The position numbers were made by a program, and so were the translations under genes. From DASQVO01 sp035640715 (lineage in GTDB: Bacteria; Actinomycetota; Actinomycetes; Streptosporangiales; Streptosporangiaceae): DNA of 41,547 nt. Below are positions 23,439 through 32,093 of the stretch, piece by piece. Where the stretch lies: NCBI GenBank assembly GCA_035640715.1, contig DASQVO010000047.1:1-41547 (forward strand), read 5' to 3'. How positions within the stretch are numbered: position 1 is the first letter of the stretch; every line of letters starts with the position of its first letter. The notes below the pieces were generated by a model. It was not told where the DNA came from and did no database searches. It was given only the letters and a program-made list of their open reading frames with translations.

Positions 23439-24392
23439 ATGATCGCGGGCGGCGCGCGGCCCGGCGGTGGCGCGGGCCCGGCACCGGACCTCCGGCACCA
23501 CCTGGCGCATCTTCAGTTCATCCGCCCGGACGACCTGGACCGTTTCCGCGCCCTCGGCGCGGTCGCCAACTTCCAGCCGCTGTGGGCCTGCAACGAGCCG
23601 CAAATGACGGAGCTGACCCTGCCCGTGGTCGGCCCGGAGCGCGCGGCCTGGCAGTACCGGATCGGCGAGCTGGCGCGGCGCGGCATGCGGATCGCGTTCG
23701 GCAGTGACTGGCCGGTATCAAGCGCGGACCCGCTGCAGGAGATCCACGTTGCCGTCAACCGGCGGCTGTCACCGGAGCTGGGCACGCCGGGCACGGCAGA
23801 GACGGTGCCCCCCGCTCGCCTCCGGGGCCCCGCCCGCCTCCCCATTCCCCCTTCACTGCGCCGCCTTCCCTCGTCGCTCGTACCTCGCTCCTCAGTCCAG
23901 GCGGCACGGCGCCCCTGCGGCTCGCTCATGGAGCAGCCGTTCTTCCCGGAGGAAGCTGTCACGGTCACGGAGGCGCTCACCGCCTTCACGGCCGGGGTCG
24001 CATACGTCAACCACCGCGATACGGAGCTCGGGTCGCTGCGGCCGGGCAGCCGGGCGGACATCGCGGTGCTCGGCCGTGACATTCTTGCCATCCCGCCCGG
24101 CGAGATAGGCGGCACCCGGGTCGATCTCACGATCGCCGGCGGGCAGGTAGTCCACGGCGACGAGTTAGCCGTCACCAGGCGGCACGGTAGACCTGGGAAA
24201 GGCCCGGCAGCCAGCGCCGCCCGGGGATCCCGCCTGCCGCTGCCCCTGGCGCCGGTTCCTTTTCCCGCTGGCCGAACGGTCTTCGCCGTGTGTTACCCGG
24301 TTGCTGAGCCGGCCGGCCGCGTCCCATGTGCGGCCATTGTGCGATTCGGCGTTCGTATCCTCGTCCCGCCAGGTGACGCAATAACGTGCTAG
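23439..24392 (+). pseudogene. C-terminal remnant of a YtcJ-type amidohydrolase with an internal insertion
   Basis: From about 23490 the frame matches the last 40% of amidohydrolase family 3 proteins (normally about 540 aa): HHLAHLQFIRPDDLDRFRAL, GAVANFQPLWA, RRGMRIAFGSDWPVSSADPL, then TVTEALTAFTAGVAYVNH and LGSLRPGSRADIAVLGRDI to IAGGQVVHGDEL (about 24170). The N-terminal two-thirds, with the HxH metal ligands, is absent. Between AVNRRLSPELGTP and PFFPEEAVTV lies about 40 extra residues rich in Pro/Arg/Ser (about 23800-23935) that relatives lack. Sequence beyond 24175 to the stop at 24392 does not look like the family. The gene therefore cannot make a working hydrolase. The ATG at 23439 is only the first in the frame. 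Confidence 0.7.
23909..23928 (+). repeat. Short dispersed repeat, copy 1
   Basis: GCGCCCCTGCGGCTCGCTCA lies at the right edge of the insertion in the amidohydrolase remnant. The same 20 bases with one change occur at 40807-40826. Confidence 0.5.
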
Positions 24393-25044
24393 CGGTTATG
24401 CGCACGCGCTCTGTTTCCGGACGGTGCATGAACGCGGCCGTCTGGCGGTAGTGATGAAAGCCCGTTCATTCGGCACCAGCAGATGGGGAAGAAGATAAAG
24501 AAGATAAAAGAGATGGGGAGGGGGTGATAGTTACTGCGCCCGCCTTGCCGCGGCCGGCCACGTCGGTGCCGGTGACATCCAGGCAGCACGGCATGGGACA
24601 GTGCTGGGGTCACCGCGGGGCGACGGGCGTTCACCGGCGCCGCCGGGACGGCGCCCGGCAGGCATCTCCGGCAGCCCGGCCGCGCCTGTCATGTCCGCTC
24701 CGGCCGTCGTGCAATTCCGCCAGGGGCACTGCCTCTGGGCAGCTGCGAATCGATACCGTGGGTGTTTACAGCTCTCGGGCGGCACGGGCAGGCGGTCCGC
24801 TCAGGGCGGCAAAACGGAACAAATCCGCTGAAACACGACGGGCCGCCGGGCCATCTCGGCATAAGCCTTAAGTTACGACAAATGCGTTTTGCAAGTGCAG
24901 CATCTGATGCAAATGCGCGTGAAGCACTTGCAGTACGTCGTATACGAATCCATACTTGGAACGTTCATTGCGCAATGGGCAGTTACGAAACGCGGTTAGC
25001 CTGGTCAGCCGATCACTACGGGCATAGGCCGTAAGGGGTGACAA
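24393..25044. other. 652-base intergenic region
   Basis: No convincing gene. Left to right it holds an almost pure purine stretch (about 24480-24524), GC-rich sequence with poor coding signs, then an AT-richer block (24860-25030) packed with inverted repeats and ending in the AAGGGGTG ribosome site of the next gene. The last block most likely contains the promoter of the ATP-binding protein. Confidence 0.5.
24890..24947. promoter_or_regulatory. Nested palindromes upstream of the anti-sigma-type gene
   Basis: TGCAAGTGC (24890-24898) and GCACTTGCA (24924-24932) are exact inverted repeats. Between them lies the palindrome GCATC-T-GATGC (24900-24910), and just after them TCGTATACGA (24938-24947). 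The cluster is 98-155 bases before the start of the ATP-binding protein and is an operator or structured-leader candidate. Confidence 0.45.
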
Positions 25045-25560
25045 ATGGTCCACGCGAACGGCTCCACGCATGACGCAAAAGTTAGCAGACCGCCACCGGG
25101 GGACGCTTCATCCGGTCCGTCGCAGCGGCGGCTCTTCCGCGGTGAAGAACGCGAGCTACATCGGGTCCGTAGCTGGCTCGCCGGGCTGCTGCCAGACTGC
25201 CCCGCACGTGATGACCTCATTTCGGTGGCAGTCGAGCTCGGAACGAACGCGATACGGCACACCTTGAGCGGCCGGGGCGGCTGGTTCACCGTCGAGGTAA
25301 CGTGGCACGGCCCGGTCGTCCGCGTCGCCGTGGCGGATGATGGTGCCGCCACCGGACCGCGCGTGAACGGTGACGCGATGAGCGACGGCGGCCGTGGCCT
25401 GGTGATCGTCCATGCGCTGTCTACGCGGACCGGCGTCTCCGGCAACCACTTCGGGCGGACCGTGTGGGCCGAGATTCCCTGGGGCCCCGATCCCGCCCCG
25501 ATACCGGTTGCCGCACCGGACCGCCCGATCCCCGCTGCGAACCCACGGGCCGGCGGGTAA
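25045..25560 (+). CDS. HATPase_c ATP-binding protein, RsbW-like anti-sigma/serine kinase type
   Basis: A 171-aa protein of the GHKL fold common in actinobacteria. Seen: N box VAVELGTNAIRHTLSG, G1 box VAVADDGAATGP, G2 box DGGRGLVIVHALS and C-terminal GRTVWAEIPW. Members bind ATP and either phosphorylate an anti-anti-sigma factor or act in conserved regulatory operons. The N-terminal 40 residues include FRGEERELHRVRSWLAGLL, the expected first helix. ATG 25045 follows AAGGGGTGACAA. No partner sigma factor or antagonist is adjacent, so the target is unknown. It is convergent with the acyl-CoA ligase (15 bases between stops). The inverted-repeat cluster upstream suggests dedicated control. Confidence 0.88.
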   Translation: MVHANGSTHDAKVSRPPPGDASSGPSQRRLFRGEERELHRVRSWLAGLLPDCPARDDLISVAVELGTNAIRHTLSGRGGWFTVEVTWHGPVVRVAVADDGAATGPRVNGDAMSDGGRGLVIVHALSTRTGVSGNHFGRTVWAEIPWGPDPAPIPVAAPDRPIPAANPRAGG

Positions 25561-25575
25561 CACACGGCGCGGCGG

Positions 25576-27276
25576 CTACAGGCGCATGAGGGTACCGGCC
25601 GCGTCGTCGGCGATCGCCATCTCCCGCACCTTGTAGTGCATCTTCTTGCCGGTCGCCGTGACCGGCAGCTCGGGGACGAAGCGGTAGGCACGCGGTCGCT
25701 TGTAGCCAGCCAGCATGGGATGCGCCTGGCAGTGCTTATCGCATTCGGTCGCCGTGAGGCTGTCATCGGCCGCGACGACATAGGCGACCACCAGTTCCCC
25801 CCAGCGCGCGTCGGGCAGGCCGACAACGGCGCACTCGCTGACACCCGGGTGCTCGTTCAGCACCTCCTCGACCTGGACCGGGTACACGTTCTCGCCGCCG
25901 GAGATGATCATGTCGTCCTTGCGGCCGACGATCGTCACGTACTCGTCGCGGTCCCACGTCGCGAGGTCGCCGGTGTAGAGCCAGCCGCCGCGGAAGCGCT
26001 GCGCCTGCTCGGCGGGGTTGTTGGTGTAGGCGTAACCGGACTTGACCGACCGCACGATCACCTCGCCGATCTCCGTGCCGTCCTTGGCCGCGAGGTCACC
26101 AGGCTCAGCGCCGTCCCCCTCGACGAGGCGCACCACTGCAACGTCGTCGTCGGTGCAGGCCCGCCCGGCGCTGCCGGCGTGATCAGGCAGGTCCGCCGGG
26201 CGCAGGAAGGTGTTCCAGAACGCCTCCGTGGTGCCGTAGCCATTGAAGATGCGCGGGGTGAGCACCCGCTGGAACCGCAGGCAGGCCTGCCGCTCCAGCG
26301 GGGCGCCCATCGTGACGATGCCCCGCAGCGTGGAAAGGTCCCGTGGCCTGGCTTCCTGTGCGCTGGCCAGCATCACCAGGTTGGTCGGCGCGCCGATGAG
26401 GAACGTGAGCCCGTGGGCGGCCACGTAGTCCAGGCACAGGTCCGGGTCGAAGCGGGGCATCGCCACCGCCTCGGCGCCGGCGTAGAACACCGGGCACGGG
26501 CCGCCGGACGAAACGCCGCCGCGATGGAACCACGGCGTCATGTTGAGGGTCTTGTCCTCGGGTGACAGCGGGAAGTGCATGATGACGTCGTGCGCGGTCA
26601 GCACCTCGACCAGGCTGTTCAAACAGACACCCTTGGGCATGCCCGTCGTGCCGGAGGTGTACAGCCTGGTCGTCTCGTCGTAGATGGTCACGTCCGCCGG
26701 TGGCGTCACCGCGGGGTGGCCGCCGGCGAGCAGGTCACCGAACGGAATCGCGTCGCGGAGCGGCGGCACCCGGTCGCCGCGCCCGCCCGGCCCGCCGGGC
26801 CCATCGATGGCTGCGGCATCGACGCTGATGAGGGCGCCGACCCGGTGCCGGGCCACGTCGACGGCGGCCCGGGCGGTCTCGGCGATCGCGACGTCGAAGA
26901 CATAGGCGCTCGGCCTGCTGTCGTCGAGCACGAGCGCCGTCTCTCCCGGGGAGAACCGGAAGTTGACGGGCGAGCCGACCGCCCCCAGGTGCTGGGCCGC
27001 CAGGTAGAGCAGCGCCCATTCCGGGGTGTTGAAGAGCTGGAACACGACGACGTCTCCGCGGCCGACGCCGCACGCAGCCAGCCCGGCGGCGAGCCGCTCG
27101 ACGTCACGCCCCAGCTCGGCGTAGGTCCACCGGCGGCCCGTCAGCGGGTCATGCAAGGCGGGCCGGCTGGCGTAACGGTGCACGTTGCGCCAGAAACCCG
27201 CCAGGTACGTGAAGTGATGCTCGAAGACATCCCGGAACGCGGTGGGGTCGTACGGGTGAGGCCTGGCCTCGGTCAT
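25576..27276 (-). CDS. Acyl-CoA synthetase (adenylate-forming, class I)
   Basis: A 566-aa ligase that activates a carboxylic acid to acyl-AMP and then acyl-CoA. Motifs: P-loop-like LYTSGTTGMPKGV, FNGYGTTEAFWNT, YTGDLATWDRDEYVTIVGRKDDMIISGGENVYP as A7-A8, and the catalytic Lys segment LPVTATGKKMHYKVRE. ATG 27276 follows GGAGGAAGGAC, which fixes the start. It lies 50 bases downstream of the ketosynthase gene on the same strand and is probably co-transcribed. It belongs to the long-chain/fatty-acid-like branch rather than the cyclohexanecarboxylate branch of the ligase in the divergent operon. A role in activating a precursor or product acid for the ketosynthase is inferred. Confidence 0.9.
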   Translation of the reverse strand: MTEARPHPYDPTAFRDVFEHHFTYLAGFWRNVHRYASRPALHDPLTGRRWTYAELGRDVERLAAGLAACGVGRGDVVVFQLFNTPEWALLYLAAQHLGAVGSPVNFRFSPGETALVLDDSRPSAYVFDVAIAETARAAVDVARHRVGALISVDAAAIDGPGGPGGRGDRVPPLRDAIPFGDLLAGGHPAVTPPADVTIYDETTRLYTSGTTGMPKGVCLNSLVEVLTAHDVIMHFPLSPEDKTLNMTPWFHRGGVSSGGPCPVFYAGAEAVAMPRFDPDLCLDYVAAHGLTFLIGAPTNLVMLASAQEARPRDLSTLRGIVTMGAPLERQACLRFQRVLTPRIFNGYGTTEAFWNTFLRPADLPDHAGSAGRACTDDDVAVVRLVEGDGAEPGDLAAKDGTEIGEVIVRSVKSGYAYTNNPAEQAQRFRGGWLYTGDLATWDRDEYVTIVGRKDDMIISGGENVYPVQVEEVLNEHPGVSECAVVGLPDARWGELVVAYVVAADDSLTATECDKHCQAHPMLAGYKRPRAYRFVPELPVTATGKKMHYKVREMAIADDAAGTLMRL

Positions 27277-27326
27277 GTCCTTCCTCCACGAGCTTGTCGT
27301 ATGACAGCGCGTGCCGCGCCGCCGCC

Positions 27327-28613
27327 TCAGCCTGCGGCGCGTCGCAGCACGGCCACGCAGTTCTGGCCGCCGAAGCCGAACGCGTTGACCATTGACGCCT
27401 CGATCGTCATCGGCCGCGCGACGTTCGGCACGTAGTCCAGGTCGCACTCTGGGTCGGGGGTGTCGAAGTTGATCGTCGGCGGCGCGACGCTGTCCCGCAT
27501 GGCCAGCGCGCTGACCATCGCCGACAGGGCGCCGGCCGCGCCGATCAGGTGGCCCACCATCGACTTGGGCGAACTGATCGCCACCTGCCCGGCGCGGGAG
27601 CCGAAAACCTCGCGGATCGCGGCCGACTCGGTGCGGTCGTTGGCCCGGGTGGAGGTGCCGTGCGCGCAGATGTAGTCAATGTCGGCCGGTCCCAGCCCGG
27701 ACCGCTGCAGTGCCTGCCTGATCGCCGCGGCGGTGTAGGTAGCGGATGGCTCCGGCGCGCTGACGTGGAAGGCGTCACTTGTCAGCGCGCCGCCGGCGAT
27801 GCTCGCGTAGGCCCTGGCCCCCCGCTGCCGGGCGTGGGTGGCGGACTCGACGACGGCCAGCACGGCGCCCTCGCCGTAGACGAATCCATCCCGTTCAGCG
27901 TCAAAGGGACGGCTGGCCCGGGCCGGCTCGTCGTTGCGGCGGGACATCGCGCCCATCGAGGACAGCCCGGCGAACATCACCGGAGTGATGGAGGCGTCGG
28001 TGCCGCCGCAGATCACCACGTCGGCCTCGCCCGAGACGATCAGCCGCCGCGCTTCAAGGAACGCGTAGATGCCGCTGGCGCATGCCAGCGCACTTGCCGT
28101 CACCGGGCCGTGCACGCCGAGGTCGATCGCCACCTCGCAGGCGGCCATGTTCGGGATCACCGAGGACACGAAGTACGGGCTCAGCCGGCCAGGCGCGGGC
28201 CCGGCGATCTGCCGTGTCGCCGACTCGATCTCGCCCATCCCGGCGACGGCGCAGTTGACGACGACGCCGGTGCGGCCCGCGCGGTCATCGTCGATCACGA
28301 GGCCGGCGTCGGCGACCGCCTCGCGGGCCGCCGCGATCGCGAACTGGCTGAAGCGTGCCGAGCGCCGGAGCCGCTTGGTGTCGAGCACCGCGGCCGGGTC
28401 GAAACCCTTCACCTCCCCGGCGATCCGGGTCGGCAGGCCGCTGGCGTCGAAGGCCGTGATCGTGTCGATACCCGAGACGCCCTTGACCAGCGCCTGCCAC
28501 GTCGTCTCCCTGTCATTGCCGACCGGGGTGATGGCGCCGAAACCGGTCACGACGACTTGCCCGTTCACGCTGTATGTCCGCTCTCCCGTCACCGCGGTGA
28601 TGAGATGGCACAT
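27327..28613 (-). CDS. Beta-ketoacyl-[ACP] synthase, KAS II (FabF) type
   Basis: A 428-aa condensing enzyme with the complete Cys-His-His triad: Cys178 in ALACASG, His318 in CAHGTST and His355 in KSMVGHLIGAAG. Also VVTGFGAITPVGND at the N-terminus, GGTDASITPV and AFGFGGQNCVAVL at the C-terminus. It would extend an acyl-ACP by decarboxylative condensation with malonyl-ACP. ATG 28613 is the first start; a GTG giving VNGQVVVTGFG, as in most FabF proteins, is a good alternative about 18 codons later. It is not in a fatty-acid synthase locus: no ACP, ketoreductase or dehydratase gene is adjacent. It heads a pair with the acyl-CoA ligase and diverges from the EPSP-synthase-like fusion operon. Confidence 0.92.
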   Translation of the reverse strand: MCHLITAVTGERTYSVNGQVVVTGFGAITPVGNDRETTWQALVKGVSGIDTITAFDASGLPTRIAGEVKGFDPAAVLDTKRLRRSARFSQFAIAAAREAVADAGLVIDDDRAGRTGVVVNCAVAGMGEIESATRQIAGPAPGRLSPYFVSSVIPNMAACEVAIDLGVHGPVTASALACASGIYAFLEARRLIVSGEADVVICGGTDASITPVMFAGLSSMGAMSRRNDEPARASRPFDAERDGFVYGEGAVLAVVESATHARQRGARAYASIAGGALTSDAFHVSAPEPSATYTAAAIRQALQRSGLGPADIDYICAHGTSTRANDRTESAAIREVFGSRAGQVAISSPKSMVGHLIGAAGALSAMVSALAMRDSVAPPTINFDTPDPECDLDYVPNVARPMTIEASMVNAFGFGGQNCVAVLRRAAG

Positions 28614-28970
28614 TTGCCCACTATGATCTCAGCTTCCTCTCAGCAAGCACCATAACCCACCTACCTCCCGATATGCCGATGTGACGGATGTGAGGTAGAT
28701 CGATCTGCGGGACGCTGCCGCGCTCTTACTGGTGCCCGGGCTCGCGCCGCCCATCCCGTTCGGCGTGATCATCGTCACGTCCGGCGGGCAGGCGGGCCTC
28801 GCCTCATTCACCAACACCTGCCATAGGGCCAGATTTGTCACGATGCCGCCCAACTCCGCTTCTCTCCGCCCAACCGGGCCGGGGTCTGGCTACGCGATCA
28901 AGAAATACTTTACATTGCGAAATATCTGCCTGACTGCTTAGAGTGCCGCTGGAGAGGCAAGGGAGAAGCC
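28614..28970. promoter_or_regulatory. Divergent control region, ketosynthase / EPSPS-ligase operon
   Basis: No gene in 357 bases. Inverted CTACCTC (28661-28667) and GAGGTAG (28692-28698) form a possible operator near the ketosynthase start. On the other side an AT-rich block (28898-28935) carries TTGCGA, 17 bases, then TTAGAG, a weak promoter candidate for the rightward operon, and two GAAATA repeats. The arrangement suggests both operons are controlled together. Confidence 0.4.
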
Positions 28971-31900
28971 GTGCGTCTGCTCATCAAAGAAGCGGTTGGT
29001 CCGCTTGAGGGTGAACTCGTCATACCCAGCTCGAAGTACCACGCTCACCGTGCGCTGATTCTCGCATCGCTCACGCCGGGCACCAGCCGGATCGAGGGGC
29101 TATCGGACGCAGGCCATGTCCGCTACACGATTCAGGCCCTGCGCCGCCTGGGGACCACCATTGACCTGGACGGCGACACGTTCATCGTCCGCGGCGGCCA
29201 GTACCGGCCGAGCCGGCCCGACGTCTCGGTCGGCAGCTCGGGGACGACGCTGTACTTCCTGACCGGGCTCGCGTCGCTGGCCACGGATCCGGTCACCATC
29301 GTGGGGCAGAAGTACTTCCAGCGCCGGCCGATTGGCCCGCTGCTGCAGGCGCTGACCGGTCTCGGCGTCGAGCTGTCCTCGCGGGACGGCTGTCCGCCGA
29401 TCTCGGTCCGGCCACGCCGGCCTGCCGGGGGCAACGTCACGATCGCCGGCACCCTGTCGCAGTGGATATCCGGCCTGCTGCTGCTCGCCCCGTTCGCCAC
29501 CGGCCGCAGCGTCATCACGATCAACGGCGACCTCAACGAGCGTTCCTACATTGACCTGACGATCCGGATGATGCGGCAGTTCGGCCTCCAGGTCGAGGTC
29601 TCAGACGACTGGCGCAGGTTCGAGATCGAGCCGGACCAGCAGCCGCATCCGGCCGCGGTGACGCTCCCGCCGGACGTGGGCGCCGCGGCGTTCGGGCTCG
29701 CCGTCACCGCGCTGCACCCCTCCGACGTCACGTTCCGCGGCCTTCCCGCACTGTCGGCGAGCGAGACCGACCATCCCGAGGCCGACCTGCTCGACATCGT
29801 CCGCCAGATGGGCCTGCCGATGACGCGTGATGAGGCGACTGGCCTGGTCACGGTGCGGCACGAGGGGATCTCACTGTCGCCCGTCGAGGTGGACTGCCGC
29901 AGTGTCCCCGACATGCTGCCGGTCCTGTCGGTGCTGGCCACGTTCGCCGAAGGCACGACCGTGCTCGACAACGTCGCGCACGTGCGGCTCAAGGAATCCG
30001 ACCGAGTCTCGGCGATGCTGCAACTCAACCGGATGGGCGGCCACCTTGAGCAACGCGGGGACCGGCTCATCGTGCACGGGGTCGGCGGCCTGGTCGGCGC
30101 GGACCTGTCGTCGTTCAATGATCACCGGGTGCTGATGTCGCTGGCAGTTGCCGGTACCCGTGCGGAAGGGCAGAGCCGGCTGACCTACCCGAATGCCTAC
30201 CGGATCTCCTATCCGCGGTTCCTGCACGAGATGAACGGCATCGGCCTCGACATGTCGATAGAGTCCGCGACGCCGCGTCAGGCCCGCGGCACGCCGTCCC
30301 GGCCGCAGACGGTGTCGCCCGCGCAGGCTGCCGCCACCCCCATCACCGAGTGGGTGCGCCGGTGGGCCAGCGAGCGCCCGGTAGAGGTGGCCATCGTCGA
30401 CGTGGGCGCCGAGGGCACCGAAGGCCGGGGGATGCGCACCTGGACCTGGCGGGAGCTGGACACCCAGGCCGATACAGTCGCGATGCTGCTGCTCGAGATG
30501 GGCGTGTGTCCCGGTGAGCCGGTCGCGTACCAGTTGCCGAACTGGGGCGAGTTCGTCGTGGTCACACTGGCCGTGCTCCGGGTTGGTGCGGTGTGCTGCC
30601 CGCTGATGCCGATCTTCCGCGAGCGCGAGATGGCGTTCATGCTGCGCAGATCGGGTGCCAGGGTGCTCTTCGTGCCGGGCCGCTTCCGCGGGCGGGAGCA
30701 TCCGGCCGAGGTCGCTGGCCTGCTGGCCGGCACCGGGGAAGGCACCGCGGAGGTGGCTGGCGTCAGCGTCCTGCCGGCCGGTGCGCAGCCGCCCGCAGCG
30801 GCCGGTACCGCCCAGCCGTGGGCACTCGAGCACATCGTCGTGGTCGGCCCCGAGGCGCCGCTGCCGGATGGCTCGCTGCTGCCGGGCAGCGGGCCGCGCT
30901 GGCACAGCCTCGCGCACGCCGCCAGCCGCCAGGTCGTGGACCGCGCTGCGCTCGATGCCCGTGCGCCCGCGCCGACCGCCCGCGCCCAGCTGCTGTTCAC
31001 GTCGGGAACGTCGGGCGAGCCCAAGGGCGTCCTGCACCGGATGGACGCACTGAGCCGCGCGGCAGCCATGGAGGTGCGGCATCTCGGGCTCGGCGCCGAT
31101 GACCGCATCTTCATCCCGTCGCCGCTGGCCCACCAGACCGGTTTCCTCTACGGCATGTGGCTGTCGTTCATCCTGGGCGTGCCGCAGATCCTGCAGCCGG
31201 TGTGGGACGGTGCGACGGCCCTGCGGGCGCTGTGCCGCTGGAAGGGCACGTTCGTCCAGGCCGCCACGCCATTCCTGGCCGACCTGGTCCGGGCCGTCGA
31301 GGAGGCGGGCGAGGCACCGGGGAGCTTGCGGATCTTCGTCGCGACCGGTGCCGCCGTGCCGCGTGGCCTGGCCGAGCAGGCGACCCGGGCCCTGGGCGCG
31401 GCGGTGTGCGGGGCCTGGGGAACGACCGAGACCTGCCTCGGCTCGCTCGCTGCCCCCGGCGACGAGCCGGCCATGGTCTGGGGTTCCGACGGGCGGGCGC
31501 TGCGGGACGTGAAGCTGCGCGTCACCGACGACGACGGCAATGTCCTGGCGACCGGCCAGGAGGGAAACTTCGAGGTGCGCAGCCGGACCCTGTTCGAGGG
31601 TTACCTCGGTCACCCGGAGTGGACCGCCGAGGTCATGACCCCGGACGGCTGGTACCGCAGCGGCGACCTGGCGATCATCGACGAATCCGGCTACGTCCGG
31701 ATCACCGGCAGGGTGAAGGATGTGATCAACCGGGGCGGGGAGAAGGTTCCGGTGGCCGAGATCGAGCAGTTGCTGCACACCCATCCGCTGGTGCGGGAGG
31801 TGGCCATCGTCGCCATGCCGGACGAGCGGCTCGGCGAGCGCGCGTGCGCGTTCGCCGTGGCCGGGGCGGGGTTCGACTTCGCGGAGATGCGGCGCTTCCT

Positions 31901-32093
31901 GGACGAGCGGCACGTGGCCAAGCAGTATTGGCCTGAGCGGCTCGAGATCGTCACATCGATGCCGCGCAACCCGGTGGGCAAGATCAAGAAGTACGTGCTC
32001 CGCGGGTGGGCGCGGGAGCTTTCCAGCCAGGCTGGCAACCAGGGCCAGGCGGCACAGGCACATTCGCACACGGCAGGCAGGGATGAGCGTTGA
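28971..32093 (+). CDS. Fusion: EPSP-synthase-like domain plus acyl-CoA ligase
   Basis: One 1040-aa reading frame. Residues 1-430 are an EPSP-synthase (AroA) fold with IPSSKYHAHRALILASL (Lys22, Arg27), GSSGTTLYFL, RRPIGPLLQ, LSQWISGLL, Asp314 in SVPDMLP, KESDR 341-345 and DHR 384-386. Expected positions are changed: Ser23 is Tyr, the Arg of GTTLRFL is Tyr95, the first Ser of SSQ is Leu162, and the PEP-site Lys before [ST][FY]P is Ile412. After a Pro/Ala/Thr linker (433-455), residues 456-1015 are a complete acyl-CoA ligase: TSGTSGEPKG 677-686, AWGTTETC, Asp899 in YRSGDL, Lys1004 in PVGKIKK. GTG start with GGGAG upstream. Standard EPSP formation is unlikely; elimination on a shikimate-type acid followed by CoA activation is inferred. 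The ligase resembles cyclohexanecarboxylate-CoA ligases. Confidence 0.9.
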   Translation: MRLLIKEAVGPLEGELVIPSSKYHAHRALILASLTPGTSRIEGLSDAGHVRYTIQALRRLGTTIDLDGDTFIVRGGQYRPSRPDVSVGSSGTTLYFLTGLASLATDPVTIVGQKYFQRRPIGPLLQALTGLGVELSSRDGCPPISVRPRRPAGGNVTIAGTLSQWISGLLLLAPFATGRSVITINGDLNERSYIDLTIRMMRQFGLQVEVSDDWRRFEIEPDQQPHPAAVTLPPDVGAAAFGLAVTALHPSDVTFRGLPALSASETDHPEADLLDIVRQMGLPMTRDEATGLVTVRHEGISLSPVEVDCRSVPDMLPVLSVLATFAEGTTVLDNVAHVRLKESDRVSAMLQLNRMGGHLEQRGDRLIVHGVGGLVGADLSSFNDHRVLMSLAVAGTRAEGQSRLTYPNAYRISYPRFLHEMNGIGLDMSIESATPRQARGTPSRPQTVSPAQAAATPITEWVRRWASERPVEVAIVDVGAEGTEGRGMRTWTWRELDTQADTVAMLLLEMGVCPGEPVAYQLPNWGEFVVVTLAVLRVGAVCCPLMPIFREREMAFMLRRSGARVLFVPGRFRGREHPAEVAGLLAGTGEGTAEVAGVSVLPAGAQPPAAAGTAQPWALEHIVVVGPEAPLPDGSLLPGSGPRWHSLAHAASRQVVDRAALDARAPAPTARAQLLFTSGTSGEPKGVLHRMDALSRAAAMEVRHLGLGADDRIFIPSPLAHQTGFLYGMWLSFILGVPQILQPVWDGATALRALCRWKGTFVQAATPFLADLVRAVEEAGEAPGSLRIFVATGAAVPRGLAEQATRALGAAVCGAWGTTETCLGSLAAPGDEPAMVWGSDGRALRDVKLRVTDDDGNVLATGQEGNFEVRSRTLFEGYLGHPEWTAEVMTPDGWYRSGDLAIIDESGYVRITGRVKDVINRGGEKVPVAEIEQLLHTHPLVREVAIVAMPDERLGERACAFAVAGAGFDFAEMRRFLDERHVAKQYWPERLEIVTSMPRNPVGKIKKYVLRGWARELSSQAGNQGQAAQAHSHTAGRDER

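Noticed and set aside
24524..24871. 115-codon frame in the intergenic region
   Set aside because: Arg/Ser/Pro-rich composition, no ribosome site or recognisable motif; read as non-coding.
29871..32069. 732-codon open frame on the minus strand
   Set aside because: Antisense shadow of the EPSPS-ligase fusion; composition (His, Arg, Gly-rich) and lack of motifs show it is not coding.
30253..32093. Separate ligase gene starting at the internal ATG near 30253
   Set aside because: No ribosome site precedes it and the frame is continuous with the EPSPS-like domain through a normal linker, so a fusion is preferred.
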